From: Desmonostoc geniculatum HA4340-LM1
Lineage (GTDB): Bacteria; Cyanobacteriota; Cyanobacteriia; Cyanobacteriales; Nostocaceae
Length of the DNA stretch: 64,000 nt
NCBI GenBank assembly: GCA_019359545.1
Contig: JAHHHB010000020.1
Span: forward strand, 1-64,000
Direction of reading: 5' to 3'
In this document: piece after piece, positions 35,247 to 45,543 of the stretch
Numbering within the stretch: the first letter of the stretch is position 1
Layout of the letters: each line of letters starts with the position of its first letter
Notes under the pieces: generated by a model
Database searches by the model: none
What the model saw: only the letters and a program-made list of their open reading frames with translations
What the model was told of the DNA's origin: nothing
Position numbers and translations under genes: made by a program

Positions 35247-37391
35247 ATGAGTGAAACCTTGAACGTCCTGATTGTTGAAGATTGCGAGACTGATGCTATG
35301 TTAGTTCTCGGTGAATTGCGTCGTGGTGGTTTCAATCTAATCTGGCAGCGTGTCCAAACAGCCGAACAGCTACGCCAAGCCCTCAATAGCGGTAGCTGGG
35401 ATGTGATGATTTCAGATTACCGATTGCCTGGATTCAATGCTCCTGCGGCTCTAGAAATAGCAAAGCAAAGTCACAAAGATATTCCTTTCATTTTAGTTTC
35501 CGGCACAATCGGCGAAGTATTGGCTGTGGAAATGATGAAAGCAGGCGCTCATGATTATGTGATGAAGGATAACTTAAATCGATTACCAGAGGCGGTGCGT
35601 CGAGAACTTCGGGATGCACAGGTGCGGGCAGAGCGCAAACAAGCCCAAAAGCTGCTACAAACATTAGCATCTAATATACCCGGAATGATTTACAGCTTTG
35701 TACACCATTGTGATGGTTCTGCTGGCTTTGAGTACATCAGTTTGGGCTGTCTGGATCTTTTAGAGTTAACGCCGGATCTAGTTTTAGAAAATGCCTCTCT
35801 TTGCTTTGGACAAATTCATATTGACGATCGCGCAGTATTTTATACAGCTGTCAGACAGAGTGCTGAAACTTTAAAACCATTCTCTCATGAGTGGCGATTA
35901 GTTACACCCTCTGGCAAACTCAAGTGGGTACAAACAAATGCTCGTCCAGAGAGTCGAGAGAATGGGGATATTGTTTGGTATGGTGTTTTATTGGATGTGA
36001 CCGACAAAAAACAAGTACAAGAGTTAATTATCCACAACGCCTTGCACGATCCATTGACGGATTTACCAAATCGGACACTTTTGGTTCAGCGGTTGGAACT
36101 AGCCATTAACCGAACTAAGCGAGTAGAAACCTATCGTTACGCAGTTTTGTTTCTAGACCTAGACAGGTTTAAAGTGATCAATGACAGTCTAGGACATTTA
36201 GCTGGAGACCAACTACTCAAGGATATTGCTCAAAAGCTCAAAACTCATTTGCGGGAGGTTGATTTAGTCGCTCGCATTGGTGGTGACGAATTCGTAATTT
36301 TGCTGGAAGATATTCCTGGTATTGAAAAAGCCATTCAAGTTACTGAGCGTATCCTCAAAGATTTTCAAACACCGTTGATACTGAATGATGCTGAAGTAGT
36401 TATCAGTACAAGCATCGGTATTGTTTTAGGAACAAATCATTATTGTCAAGCCTCGGATTTACTGCGAGATGCCGATATTGCCATGTATCGAGCCAAAGCT
36501 CAAAAGAGAAGTTCCTACAAAATCTTTGATGTCAAAATGCACACTCAAGCCGTAAATCGACTGACTTTAGAAACCGATATTCGCAAAGCGTTGGAACGGG
36601 AAGAGTTTGTGATATACTATCAACCGATTGTTGACATCCTTAGTGATGCCTACGGCAGACAAAGCCAACCCCAAGCAGGTCGGCTGATTGGATTTGAAGC
36701 ATTGGTGCGCTGGCAACATCCGACTCGTGGGTTTATTTTGCCGAGGAAATTTATGGCGATCGCCGAAGAAACAGGGCTAATTGTGCAAATCGATCGCTGG
36801 ATGCTTTACAGAGCTTGTCAACAACTGGCAAACTGGAAAACAAACTTTACTACTCACTTGCCACTGAAGATGAGTATTAACCTTTCTGCTCAAGATATTC
36901 GCCAAACCAGCTTAATTGAAGACATCGATCGCATCCTAGCCCAAACAAATTTACCAGGCGATTCCATAGTCCTAGAAATTACCGAGAGTATGCTTATTGA
37001 AAATATCAGTAAAACAATAGATTTATTAACCGAATTAAAGACCAGAAAAATTCAGATTAGTATTGATGACTTTGGTACTGGTTATTCATCGCTTAATTAT
37101 CTCCATCGTTTACCCACTGATAATTTAAAAATCGATCGCTCCTTTGTGAGTCAGATGGAGGAAGGAAACCGTAATTACCAAGTCGTTAGTACCATCATTG
37201 CTTTGAGCAATCAACTCGGATTAGGCACTGTTGCAGAAGGTATTGAAACACCACAGCAACTTCAATGGTTACAGCAACTAGGATGCGAATTGGGTCAAGG
37301 TTACCTGTTCTCTAAGCCACTGAGCCACCAAGCAGCAGAAGCACTTCTGGCAAGTAAAACTTTGTATTTATCCTCTAACTATTGCAGCTAA
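35247..37391 (+). CDS. REC-PAS-GGDEF-EAL bifunctional c-di-GMP protein
   Basis: The 714-residue protein is read from the ATG at 35247, which has GGAG nine bases upstream; an in-frame ATG at 35223 is less well placed. The receiver spans about 1-125 (VLIVEDCETDAML, phospho-Asp in MISDYRLPG). PAS/PAC spans about 135-265. GGDEF spans about 275-435 with ARIGGDEFVILL, and an RxxD inhibitory site (REVD) five residues before it. EAL spans about 450-705 with GFEALVRWQHP, ISIDDFGTGYSSL and the rest of the metal ligands. Both cyclase and phosphodiesterase sites look intact. It probably sets c-di-GMP levels in response to a local kinase. Confidence 0.95.
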   Translation: MSETLNVLIVEDCETDAMLVLGELRRGGFNLIWQRVQTAEQLRQALNSGSWDVMISDYRLPGFNAPAALEIAKQSHKDIPFILVSGTIGEVLAVEMMKAGAHDYVMKDNLNRLPEAVRRELRDAQVRAERKQAQKLLQTLASNIPGMIYSFVHHCDGSAGFEYISLGCLDLLELTPDLVLENASLCFGQIHIDDRAVFYTAVRQSAETLKPFSHEWRLVTPSGKLKWVQTNARPESRENGDIVWYGVLLDVTDKKQVQELIIHNALHDPLTDLPNRTLLVQRLELAINRTKRVETYRYAVLFLDLDRFKVINDSLGHLAGDQLLKDIAQKLKTHLREVDLVARIGGDEFVILLEDIPGIEKAIQVTERILKDFQTPLILNDAEVVISTSIGIVLGTNHYCQASDLLRDADIAMYRAKAQKRSSYKIFDVKMHTQAVNRLTLETDIRKALEREEFVIYYQPIVDILSDAYGRQSQPQAGRLIGFEALVRWQHPTRGFILPRKFMAIAEETGLIVQIDRWMLYRACQQLANWKTNFTTHLPLKMSINLSAQDIRQTSLIEDIDRILAQTNLPGDSIVLEITESMLIENISKTIDLLTELKTRKIQISIDDFGTGYSSLNYLHRLPTDNLKIDRSFVSQMEEGNRNYQVVSTIIALSNQLGLGTVAEGIETPQQLQWLQQLGCELGQGYLFSKPLSHQAAEALLASKTLYLSSNYCS

Positions 37392-37563
37392 CTAAATAAA
37401 TAACCAACCTATTAGCAGATTTTATCCCATTAATTTTGCGATTAACTTGGGTTACTATTTTTTGGGAAATTGAGTATTTATAGTCAGCAAATCAATCTTA
37501 TGGCTATAGAGAAATAATCATAAATTCTGGCTTTACATACTACACAACTTGATAATTAAGCAA

Positions 37564-37680
37564 GTCGGCGGGAATAAACCAAATTATATTACGAAACGTA
37601 AACAGGCTTACAACCTCTACCAATGACAAGTAACCAATGACAAATGACAGCCCCCGCCAGTTAGCTTTATTTGCACCGAC
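37564..37680. repeat. Imperfect inverted repeat element, ~117 bp
   Basis: The left end GTCGGCGGGAATAAACC pairs with the complement of GCTTTATTTGCACCGAC at the right with three mismatches. Internal ATGACAA repeats separate the arms. It lies between the two plus-strand signalling genes. The surrounding spacer (37392-37816) holds no supported gene. Confidence 0.6.
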
Positions 37681-37816
37681 CTACTTAGCTCATAGCAAAA
37701 GAAGTTTTTAAAGATTTAACAAAAATCTATCTAGAGATAAGTTACTAAAATTTACAAACTAGCTTAGGGTGTGTAAAGCCTGTGCAATAGGTATTGGTTA
37801 CTCCTAAACATTCTTG

Positions 37817-40800
37817 ATGCTCCATATTCACTATTCTCAATTACTGCGTTATGGCATTGTTGTATTAACTGTCGCACTTGCATTAGTGCTAATGCTGATG
37901 CTAGACCCCTGGCTAGGCATGAGTGGAACTCCTTTTATGCTGTTTTTTAGCGCTGTAATGGTGAGTGCCTGGTATGGTGGTTTGAAATCAGGGCTGTTGG
38001 CAACTTTCTTGTCTGTGTTATTGAGCAATTACTTCTTCCTGCCGCCAGTTTATCAACTGAGTTTTGACCTATCCAATTCCGTGCGAATTGGATTATTTGC
38101 ATTACAGGGATTGCTCTTTAGTATTTTATGTGAGGCATTAAAGACTTCTAAAAGAGGGGCTGATGTAAATTTACAAAAGCTCAAAGTCTCTGAAGAGCGA
38201 TTTCGCTTAGCCTTGAGCAGTTCAGATATTATAGTATTTCAGCACGATCGCAATTTGCGATATCAGTGGATTCATAATCCTCAAGGTGGAGACGCAGTAC
38301 ACGAAATCCTGGGTAAGTCTGATGCTGAATTATTTCCCGCCTCAGTAGCACAGCAATTAACGGCAATTAAGCAAAAAGTATTAAAAACTGGTATTTCCAC
38401 CCGTGAAGAAGTTTGTCTGCCAGCGTGTGGAGAAAACCGTTACTATGATTTGCTGATTGAACCGCTAAAGGATGCAGACAATAACATTTACGGTATTACT
38501 TGTGTGGCTGTGAATATTACCCAGCGCCACCAAGCAGAACTAGAAAAAACCAGGTTGCAGATAGAACTTCAACAAGCCGTTCAGCAAAAAGCTGAATCTT
38601 TGGCATTGCTTAATGCTTGGCTCACCTCTTCACCAGTAGCCCTGGCTTTCCTTGATACCGAACTTCGCTACGTTTACGCTAATGAAGCCCTAGCAGCCGT
38701 TAATGGTGTACCACGAAGTCAACATATTGGTCGCACCTTTCGGGAAGTCCTACCGGAATGGGCAGAACAAATTGAGCCTGTGTTTGAGCAAGTGATGGCA
38801 ACCAGGCAGCCCTTACTTAATCAGGAAGTCAGCGGTGAAACCTATCCGCCTGGGGTCTATCGTTACGGCATTGTCAGCTATTATCCAGTGTGTTTACCGG
38901 ATGGGCAATTGCTAGGAATAGGTGTTACATCCGTTGATATTACTCAGCAAAAGCAATCTGAGCAAACATTACGGGAAAGCGAAGCCAAGTTTCGCAGTGT
39001 AGTTGAGTCAAATATGATTGGCATTGGGTTCTGGGAGAAAGACGGCAAAATCACAGACGCTAACGATGCCTTGTTGGATATGTTGGGTTATTCTCGTGCA
39101 GAATTAGTTTCTGGCAAACTGAACTGGCAAAACCTGACTCCAGCAGAGTACGTACCACTCGATGAGCAAGCACTGATTCAACTGCAAAATAGCCCCTTTT
39201 GCAACCCCTATGAAAAAGAATATATTCGTAAAGATGGCTCACGCTTGCCGATTTTGGTAGGTGCTAGCCACTTTGAGGGGAATTTTGAGCGAGGAGCTTT
39301 CTTTGTTCTCGATATTACAGAGCGTAAGCAGGCTGAAGAAAGACTCCGCTATATTGCCCAAGTTAGTAGTGTACTATCTACTTCCCTGGATTACGAAGAA
39401 ACCCTAGAACAAATCGCCAAAATTTCAGTTCCTCAGCTAGCAGATTGGTGTAGCGTCGATATTGTCAATGAAGATGGTTCCATTCGCCGCTTACCAATTG
39501 CCCATGCAGACCCATCGAAAGCCGAATTGGCGGGTAAACTTCAGCAGTATGCACAAGATAACAAGGGTGCAAGTGCAATTACTAAAGTACTGCAAACTGG
39601 GCAAAGCCAACTAATCCCGGAAATATCTGACTCGCTATTAGTGGCAAATACTCAAAATGAAGAACACTTAAAACTTGTTCGGCAATTGGGGATGAAGTCT
39701 GTGATGATTGTGCCCTTAATCGCAGGAGGGCAAGTATTCGGCTGTATCAGCTTTGTCAGCGCCGAATCAGACCGTCGCTATGATCGCTCTGACTTGATTT
39801 TAGCCACAGATATCGCCTATCGTGCTGCCTTAGCGGTGGAAAATGCCCAACTTTATCGAGACATCCACCAAGCTTTAATCCATTATGCTGAATCTCTATC
39901 TCTTCTTGATGCCCTGTTAGCAGCTGCTCCCGTTGCTGTATGCTTTTTGGATCGCCAACTGCGGTATATCCGGATTAATCAGGTGTTCGCAGACATTAAC
40001 GGTTTAACCATAGAAGAACATTTAGGACGCAAATTTCAAGAAGTCTTGCCAGAAATGGCCGCTGAGTTGGAAGTACAGTTACAGCAGGTGTTGGATACTG
40101 GAGAACCATTGCTGAACGTCGAAATTCGCACCCAGACACCAGGGCAACCCGAAAATTACGAATACTGGCTGGGCAATTATTACCCAGTCAACAATCGAAT
40201 GGGCGAAACAGTTGGAATTGGGATGATTCTGGCAGATATGACAGCAGCAAAACAAACAGAAGTTGCCTTGCGAGAAAGTGAAGAAAGATTCCGGGCAATG
40301 TTCAACCAAGCAGCCGTCGGCATTACTCTGGTAGCCTTGGATGGAAAATTTCTTCAGGTTAATCCAGCAGTGTGCGAAATTACTGGATACAGCCATGAAG
40401 AGTTAATTCAGATGAACTTTCAGCAAATTACCCATCCTGACGATTTAGAAGCTGATAGGGAGAATGCTCGCCGAGTTTTGGCACAAGAAATTAGCGGTTA
40501 TTCCCTAGAAAAGCGCTACATTCGCAAAGATGGTTCTATTGTTTGGGTCAACTTAACTTCATCAGCTGTTTGGAATAATCAAGGACAACTCAAATATGCG
40601 TTAGGCATTCTTGAGGATATTAGCGATCGCAAACGAGTTGAAGCCACCCAACAGTTTTTAGTCGAAGCCAGCACCCTACTAGCTGCCTCATTGGATTATG
40701 AAATTACTATTAGCAATGTGGCTAATTTAGCAGTTCCTACTTTGGCTGATTGGTGTATTGTAGATGTTTTCCAGGAAGATTGGTCAAGTAAACAAATTGC

Positions 40801-42868
40801 GATCGCCATTGCCGACCCCACAAAACAAGATATCTTAGACGAAATCCAACGGCGTTATCCACCCAAAAGCACAGCACAACAGCTTGTGCAGCAGCTAAAG
40901 TCGGGAATATCCGTCTTTTATCCCGAATTATCTCACTCTCATCTTCTGGTGATGGCTCAAGACGAGGAGCATCTGCAATTGCTACAAAGCCTGGGTATTC
41001 ATTCTTTAATGGTGATTCCAGTCCGTTCCCGTGGACAATTATTTGGCGCAATCTCTTTTTTTACAGCCGAGTCAGGCCGGCACTATCAACAGGCAGACTT
41101 GGCATTAGCAGAGGATATTGCTCGTCGGGCTGCTACAGCCATTGACAACACCAGACTCTACCAAGAAACTCAACAGGCAAAACAAGCAGCTGAGCGTTCC
41201 GTCAATCGTACCGTACTTTTACAAAGCATCACCGCCGCCCTCTCGGAAGCCCTAACTCCCCAACAAGTAGCTGATGTGGTGATGAACCAAGGAATTGCTG
41301 CTTTGGGAGCGTCTGCTGGTTCCGTTGTCTTACTGACTCAAGGAAGTACTACCTTGAAAGTTGTCCAAGCAACTGGCTATCCACAATCACTCACAGATAC
41401 CTGGGGAAGTTTTCCCATTACTGCTCCTAACCAAATTGCAGAAACAGTCAGAACTAAGAAGCCGATTTTTTTAGAAAATGTAGCAGCCTTGATGGCAAAG
41501 TATCCCAACCTAGTTGATGCTGTGGCTCTGACTGGAAATAACGCCTGGGCTTCCATACCATTGATAGCAGAAGGTAAAGCTATTGGCGCACTGGGATTTA
41601 GCTTTGCTACTGTCCAAGGTTTTAACGAAGAAGACCGGGGATTTATGTTGACATTGGGACAACAATGTGGTCAAGCCATCGCCCGCGCTCAACTTTACGA
41701 AGCAGAAAAAACTGCACGGGCACAGGCCGAAACAGCCAACCGCATTAAAGATGAATTCCTCGCTGTCCTTTCTCATGAATTGAGAACTCCCCTCAACCCG
41801 ATTTTAGGGTGGGCAAAGTTACTTAGAACCCGGAAGTTCGACGAAGCGACTAAAGTCCGTGCCTTGGAAACAATTGAACGCAACGCCAAGTTACAAACCC
41901 AACTCATCGAAGACCTGCTGGATGTGTCGCGGATTTTACAAGGTAAACTGAGTTTAAATCTCCATGCAGTGGATTTAAAAGTTGCGATCGCCGCCGCCCA
42001 AGAAACAGTACGTTTAGCAGCCGAAGCCAAGTCAATTGAAATTCAGGCGCTTCTTAGTAATGATGTCGGCAAAGTTTTAGGCGATGGCGATCGCTTGCAA
42101 CAAATCATGTGGAATTTACTCTCCAATGCTGTGAAATTTACACCCCAAGGAGGACGAGTAGAAGTACGTCTTGAACAAGTTGACTTGGATGCTCAAATCC
42201 AGGTGATTGATACAGGTAAAGGGATCGTCCCAGAATTTTTGCCTCACGTCTTTGACTACTTCCGCCAAGCAGATGCCAAGACAACCAGGGTATTTGGCGG
42301 ATTAGGATTAGGGCTAGCAATTGTGCGTCATTTAGTAGAACTTCACGGTGGTACAGTTGAGGCAGATAGTCCCGGAGAAGCACAAGGGGCAACCTTTACA
42401 GTTAAGCTACCTTTGCTCAAAAGTGCCGAGTTACGAGTTCCCAGCCCGGAATCTTCTAACTTAGTACTCAATAGTGAAGACTCGTTACTTTTGGGAGTGG
42501 AAATTTTGCTTGTGGACGACCAACCAGATGTACGTGACTTTTTTAGCTTTGCCTTAGAAGAGTATGGAGCAACTGTAACCGCAGTTGCATCGGCAGCCGA
42601 AGCATTGGAAGCACTAGCCCAATCAAAGCCAGATATCCTATTAAGCGATATTGGAATGCCCTTGATGGACGGCTACATGCTGCTACGCGAAGTCAGAAAA
42701 TTGCCGCCAGAAGAAAATGGACAAATTCCAGCGATCGCTTTGACTGCTTATGCTGGAGAAATTAACTACAATCAAGCCATAGCAGCTGGATTTCAAAAAC
42801 ACCTACCGAAACCCGTAGAACCAATGGATTTAGCTAGTGCGATCGTCAATTTAATTCGCAATTCGTAG
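37817..42868 (+). CDS. Hybrid sensor histidine kinase with KdpD-like membrane domain
   Basis: The 1683-residue protein is read from the ATG at 37817; the preceding TTG also starts the frame. The N-terminus has a DUF4118 (KdpD-type) four-helix membrane domain, about 1-110, with no DNA-binding part. PAS domains follow at about 120-245, 265-385 and 390-505, then GAF (~510-680), two PAS (~700-960), and two more GAF (~965-1125 and 1140-1300). HisKA carries LAVLSHELRTPLNPILGWAK. HATPase carries NLLSNAVKFTPQGG and VFGGLGLGLAIVRHL. A C-terminal receiver is present (LLVDDQPDVRDF; phospho-Asp in ILLSDIGMPLMDG). All catalytic residues appear present. The signal is unknown. Confidence 0.95.
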   Translation: MLHIHYSQLLRYGIVVLTVALALVLMLMLDPWLGMSGTPFMLFFSAVMVSAWYGGLKSGLLATFLSVLLSNYFFLPPVYQLSFDLSNSVRIGLFALQGLLFSILCEALKTSKRGADVNLQKLKVSEERFRLALSSSDIIVFQHDRNLRYQWIHNPQGGDAVHEILGKSDAELFPASVAQQLTAIKQKVLKTGISTREEVCLPACGENRYYDLLIEPLKDADNNIYGITCVAVNITQRHQAELEKTRLQIELQQAVQQKAESLALLNAWLTSSPVALAFLDTELRYVYANEALAAVNGVPRSQHIGRTFREVLPEWAEQIEPVFEQVMATRQPLLNQEVSGETYPPGVYRYGIVSYYPVCLPDGQLLGIGVTSVDITQQKQSEQTLRESEAKFRSVVESNMIGIGFWEKDGKITDANDALLDMLGYSRAELVSGKLNWQNLTPAEYVPLDEQALIQLQNSPFCNPYEKEYIRKDGSRLPILVGASHFEGNFERGAFFVLDITERKQAEERLRYIAQVSSVLSTSLDYEETLEQIAKISVPQLADWCSVDIVNEDGSIRRLPIAHADPSKAELAGKLQQYAQDNKGASAITKVLQTGQSQLIPEISDSLLVANTQNEEHLKLVRQLGMKSVMIVPLIAGGQVFGCISFVSAESDRRYDRSDLILATDIAYRAALAVENAQLYRDIHQALIHYAESLSLLDALLAAAPVAVCFLDRQLRYIRINQVFADINGLTIEEHLGRKFQEVLPEMAAELEVQLQQVLDTGEPLLNVEIRTQTPGQPENYEYWLGNYYPVNNRMGETVGIGMILADMTAAKQTEVALRESEERFRAMFNQAAVGITLVALDGKFLQVNPAVCEITGYSHEELIQMNFQQITHPDDLEADRENARRVLAQEISGYSLEKRYIRKDGSIVWVNLTSSAVWNNQGQLKYALGILEDISDRKRVEATQQFLVEASTLLAASLDYEITISNVANLAVPTLADWCIVDVFQEDWSSKQIAIAIADPTKQDILDEIQRRYPPKSTAQQLVQQLKSGISVFYPELSHSHLLVMAQDEEHLQLLQSLGIHSLMVIPVRSRGQLFGAISFFTAESGRHYQQADLALAEDIARRAATAIDNTRLYQETQQAKQAAERSVNRTVLLQSITAALSEALTPQQVADVVMNQGIAALGASAGSVVLLTQGSTTLKVVQATGYPQSLTDTWGSFPITAPNQIAETVRTKKPIFLENVAALMAKYPNLVDAVALTGNNAWASIPLIAEGKAIGALGFSFATVQGFNEEDRGFMLTLGQQCGQAIARAQLYEAEKTARAQAETANRIKDEFLAVLSHELRTPLNPILGWAKLLRTRKFDEATKVRALETIERNAKLQTQLIEDLLDVSRILQGKLSLNLHAVDLKVAIAAAQETVRLAAEAKSIEIQALLSNDVGKVLGDGDRLQQIMWNLLSNAVKFTPQGGRVEVRLEQVDLDAQIQVIDTGKGIVPEFLPHVFDYFRQADAKTTRVFGGLGLGLAIVRHLVELHGGTVEADSPGEAQGATFTVKLPLLKSAELRVPSPESSNLVLNSEDSLLLGVEILLVDDQPDVRDFFSFALEEYGATVTAVASAAEALEALAQSKPDILLSDIGMPLMDGYMLLREVRKLPPEENGQIPAIALTAYAGEINYNQAIAAGFQKHLPKPVEPMDLASAIVNLIRNS

Positions 42869-42870
42869 AC

Positions 42871-43491
42871 TTACGTTGGCAGACCTCCAGCTTGAAAAAT
42901 CTGTTCGGCGGTTAAATTCAATTCCGGGAAAATAGCTGATACGATGCAGTCATCGCCTCTAAACTGAGTAACTTGGTATTCACCATCAACTAATTGGTAG
43001 ACGGAGATAGTGGGTTGTTTAGGATTACCGATAAACTTTTTACCACCGATAGCTAGATAATCAACAATCCAATATTCTTTTATCCCTATCTCTTCATATT
43101 CACCTACCTTTTTATGATAATCATCCCGCCAGTTAGTACTAACAACTTCAATCACTAAAGGAATGGAATCGGCAAACTGAACCGTAGAATATTTCGGCCA
43201 TTGTGGCTCTAATTTTAAAGCGGGACGATTGAGCAATAGCAAGTCTGGAGAATAACAAGACTGGCTACTAGGAGATTGAACTAATGCTGTTTTTGGGATG
43301 GAATAAGGTAGACCACTACGAACGTACTCAACAGCAATTTTTTCAACCAAAAACCCGACAATATCCTCATGGTCTCCTGCTGGTTGTGCCATTTCAACAA
43401 TTACACCATTATGTAATTCGTACCTTCCGCCTTCAGGTCGCCAAGCTGCAAAATCTTCAAAGGTTACTAGTTTGAGTATGGCTTGTGTCAT
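42871..43491 (-). CDS. Uma2-family (DUF820) endonuclease
   Basis: The 206-residue protein has the restriction-endonuclease-like fold common in cyanobacteria. TFEDFAAWRPEGGRYELHNG opens the family region, SPDLLLLNRP gives the Asp of the site, and PLVIEVVSTNWRDDYHKKVG gives the Glu-x-x with following Lys. YEEIGIKEYWIVDY completes the motif order. The gene is intact, unlike the relic at 23030. Its stop lies two bases from that of the hybrid kinase on the opposite strand. Function in vivo is unproven; the family is suspected to be nucleases linked to mobile DNA. Confidence 0.88.
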   Translation of the reverse strand: MTQAILKLVTFEDFAAWRPEGGRYELHNGVIVEMAQPAGDHEDIVGFLVEKIAVEYVRSGLPYSIPKTALVQSPSSQSCYSPDLLLLNRPALKLEPQWPKYSTVQFADSIPLVIEVVSTNWRDDYHKKVGEYEEIGIKEYWIVDYLAIGGKKFIGNPKQPTISVYQLVDGEYQVTQFRGDDCIVSAIFPELNLTAEQIFQAGGLPT

Positions 43492-43651
43492 AAATTGCCT
43501 AGTATATTGCCTTAATATTGATTGCTGACTACAAAGCGAATCTTAAACATGCTAACGTGCGTTAAGGTTATAGCCCCATGCCCAATCCCCCATACTCAAT
43601 ATCACGATCTAAGATTATTAGGTATCTTCTAATTTACGATCGCCACCAACG

Positions 43652-44638
43652 ATGATTGAAGTTGAGCATCTGAGTAAAATATACGGTTCCGCCCCAGCGA
43701 TTACTGATGTCACTTTTAGCGTCGAACCAGGGGAAATTTTAGGGTTGTTGGGGCCGAATGGCGCTGGTAAAACCACAACCATGCGAATTCTGGCTGGCTA
43801 TTTACCAGCAACCAATGGCAATGCCCGCATTGCTGGTTATGATGTCCATGAAAATTCCCTGGCTGTGCGCCAAAAAATTGGCTATTTACCGGAAACACCG
43901 CCGTTATATCCCGAAATGACGGTGGAGGGATTTTTGCATTTTGTAGCCCGAATTAAGGGAGTTTCAGCAGGCGATCGCAATCAGAAAGTCACAGCAGCCA
44001 TCGAACGCTGTAATTTACAAGATAAGCGTCGGGTAATTATTCGCAAACTTTCTAAAGGATATCGCCAACGAGTAGGAATTGCTCAAGCGATCGTCCACGA
44101 TCCACCAGCAATCATTCTCGATGAACCCACCGTAGGACTCGATCCCAGACAAATAATTGAAGTCCGGAATTTAATTAAAAGTCTCGCTGGTACTCACACA
44201 ATTATTCTCTCCACACACATCCTCCCAGAAGTGAGTATGACTTGTAGCCGCGTCGCCATCATCAATCGCGGTAAAGTAGTCGCAACTAATACACCAGAAA
44301 ATTTAATGACCCAATTGACAGGCGGCTCTGGATATGAAATTGAAATAGAAGGAGAAGCCGCCCTCGCCAAACAGGTATTGCAAAATATTGCGGGTGTAAG
44401 TTTGGTAGAATCAATTCCGACAGCAGGAGGTCATCAACCCCAGGCAAATCGCGCTTATTTGCGGGTGATATCGCAACCAGGCAAAGAACCAGGAAAAGAT
44501 ATTGCCACAACATTAGTGCGTGCAGGGTTTGGTTTACATGAATTGCGGCGAGTTAACGCTACCTTAGAAGATGTGTTCTTGCAACTGACCACAGAAGAAA
44601 AGAATTTAGAAGCCGCCACAGAAGGAGAAGCCGCATAA
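43652..44638 (+). CDS. ABC transporter ATPase, GldA-like
   Basis: The 328-residue nucleotide-binding subunit has Walker A LGLLGPNGAGKTTTM at about residues 31-45, signature LSKGYRQRVGIAQAI, Walker B AIILDEPTVGLDP, and the His switch HTIILSTHIL. The C-terminal ~100 residues extend beyond the core as in GldA/CcmA-type exporters. It is the first gene of an operon with the permease (stop directly followed by the ATG), a GldG-like protein and a DUF4340 protein. In Bacteroidetes the Gld transporter is tied to gliding; the cyanobacterial role is unknown, possibly export. Confidence 0.92.
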   Translation: MIEVEHLSKIYGSAPAITDVTFSVEPGEILGLLGPNGAGKTTTMRILAGYLPATNGNARIAGYDVHENSLAVRQKIGYLPETPPLYPEMTVEGFLHFVARIKGVSAGDRNQKVTAAIERCNLQDKRRVIIRKLSKGYRQRVGIAQAIVHDPPAIILDEPTVGLDPRQIIEVRNLIKSLAGTHTIILSTHILPEVSMTCSRVAIINRGKVVATNTPENLMTQLTGGSGYEIEIEGEAALAKQVLQNIAGVSLVESIPTAGGHQPQANRAYLRVISQPGKEPGKDIATTLVRAGFGLHELRRVNATLEDVFLQLTTEEKNLEAATEGEAA

Positions 44639-45451
44639 ATGGGTGTAGTACTAGGTAATATCATTGCCATTTATCGCCGAGAGTTACAGAGTTATTTTGT
44701 ATCACCTTTGGCATATGCGATCGCTAGTGTATTTTGGTTCATCGCCGGGTTATTTTTTGTGATGATTTTGGTGGGGCCAGATGGCATATTAGCAGCAGTC
44801 GCAGGACTAGATTTACAAGGGCAACAACTAGGAGTACCAATACCGCCCATAGATGTCCCCTACGAATTTATTCGCGCATTTTTGGATCGCATGGGGTGGC
44901 TGTTATTGTTTATCCTGCCAATTCTTTCTATGGGACTTTATGCTGAAGAACGCAAGCGGGGCACTTTAGAACTATTAGCCACCTCACCAATCACCAACTG
45001 GGCAGTAGCCGTAGGTAAATTATTAGGCGTGCTAACATTTTTTACCACAATGATCGTACCTATGTTAGTGCTGGAAGCGATCGCCATCAGCGGCTCAAAT
45101 CCACCAATAGCACCTACAATTCCCTTACTCGGTCATTTGGGATTAATCTTACTAGCAGCCGCAATTTTATCTTTAGGAATGTTTATTTCCTCATTAACAG
45201 ACAGCACAATTTTGTCTGCCGTTCTTACCTTTGCAGTCATCTTATTGTTGTTATTAATTGATTTAATCGCCAAAATTCTCCCGAATCCTCTGGGCGAAGC
45301 CATAGGTTATCTATCATTGCTCAAACATTACAACACTTTTATTCAAGGCATTTTCGATACCAGCGCCTTGATTTTATTTGCCAGTTATATTTTTTTGGGC
45401 ATCTTTCTCACAGCTCAATCAATTGATGCACTGCGTTTTCAGCGTAATTAG
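44639..45451 (+). CDS. ABC transporter permease, GldF-like (ABC-2)
   Basis: The 270-residue permease has six hydrophobic segments. It opens with IIAIYRRELQSYFVSPLAYA, typical of ABC-2 permeases of the GldF type. The cytoplasmic loop EERKRGTLELLATSPITNW follows the second helix. A wide first periplasmic loop holds the PIPPIDVPYEFIRAF text. The start codon follows the ATPase stop with no gap, showing tight coupling. It pairs with the GldA-like ATPase to form the transport core. A heptamer ATTAGTC repeat follows the stop. Confidence 0.92.
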   Translation: MGVVLGNIIAIYRRELQSYFVSPLAYAIASVFWFIAGLFFVMILVGPDGILAAVAGLDLQGQQLGVPIPPIDVPYEFIRAFLDRMGWLLLFILPILSMGLYAEERKRGTLELLATSPITNWAVAVGKLLGVLTFFTTMIVPMLVLEAIAISGSNPPIAPTIPLLGHLGLILLAAAILSLGMFISSLTDSTILSAVLTFAVILLLLLIDLIAKILPNPLGEAIGYLSLLKHYNTFIQGIFDTSALILFASYIFLGIFLTAQSIDALRFQRN

Positions 45452-45474
45452 TCATTAGTCATTAGTCATTCGTC
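45447..45474. repeat. Short tandem repeat, ATTAGTC heptamers
   Basis: Three to four 7-base copies lie between the permease gene and the four-helix-bundle gene. Confidence 0.75.
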
Positions 45475-45543
45475 AAAATAGTGACAATTAAAAATATATG
45501 GAAGAAAATTGATGAACAAAAAATTAGCAAGACAACTGAATAG

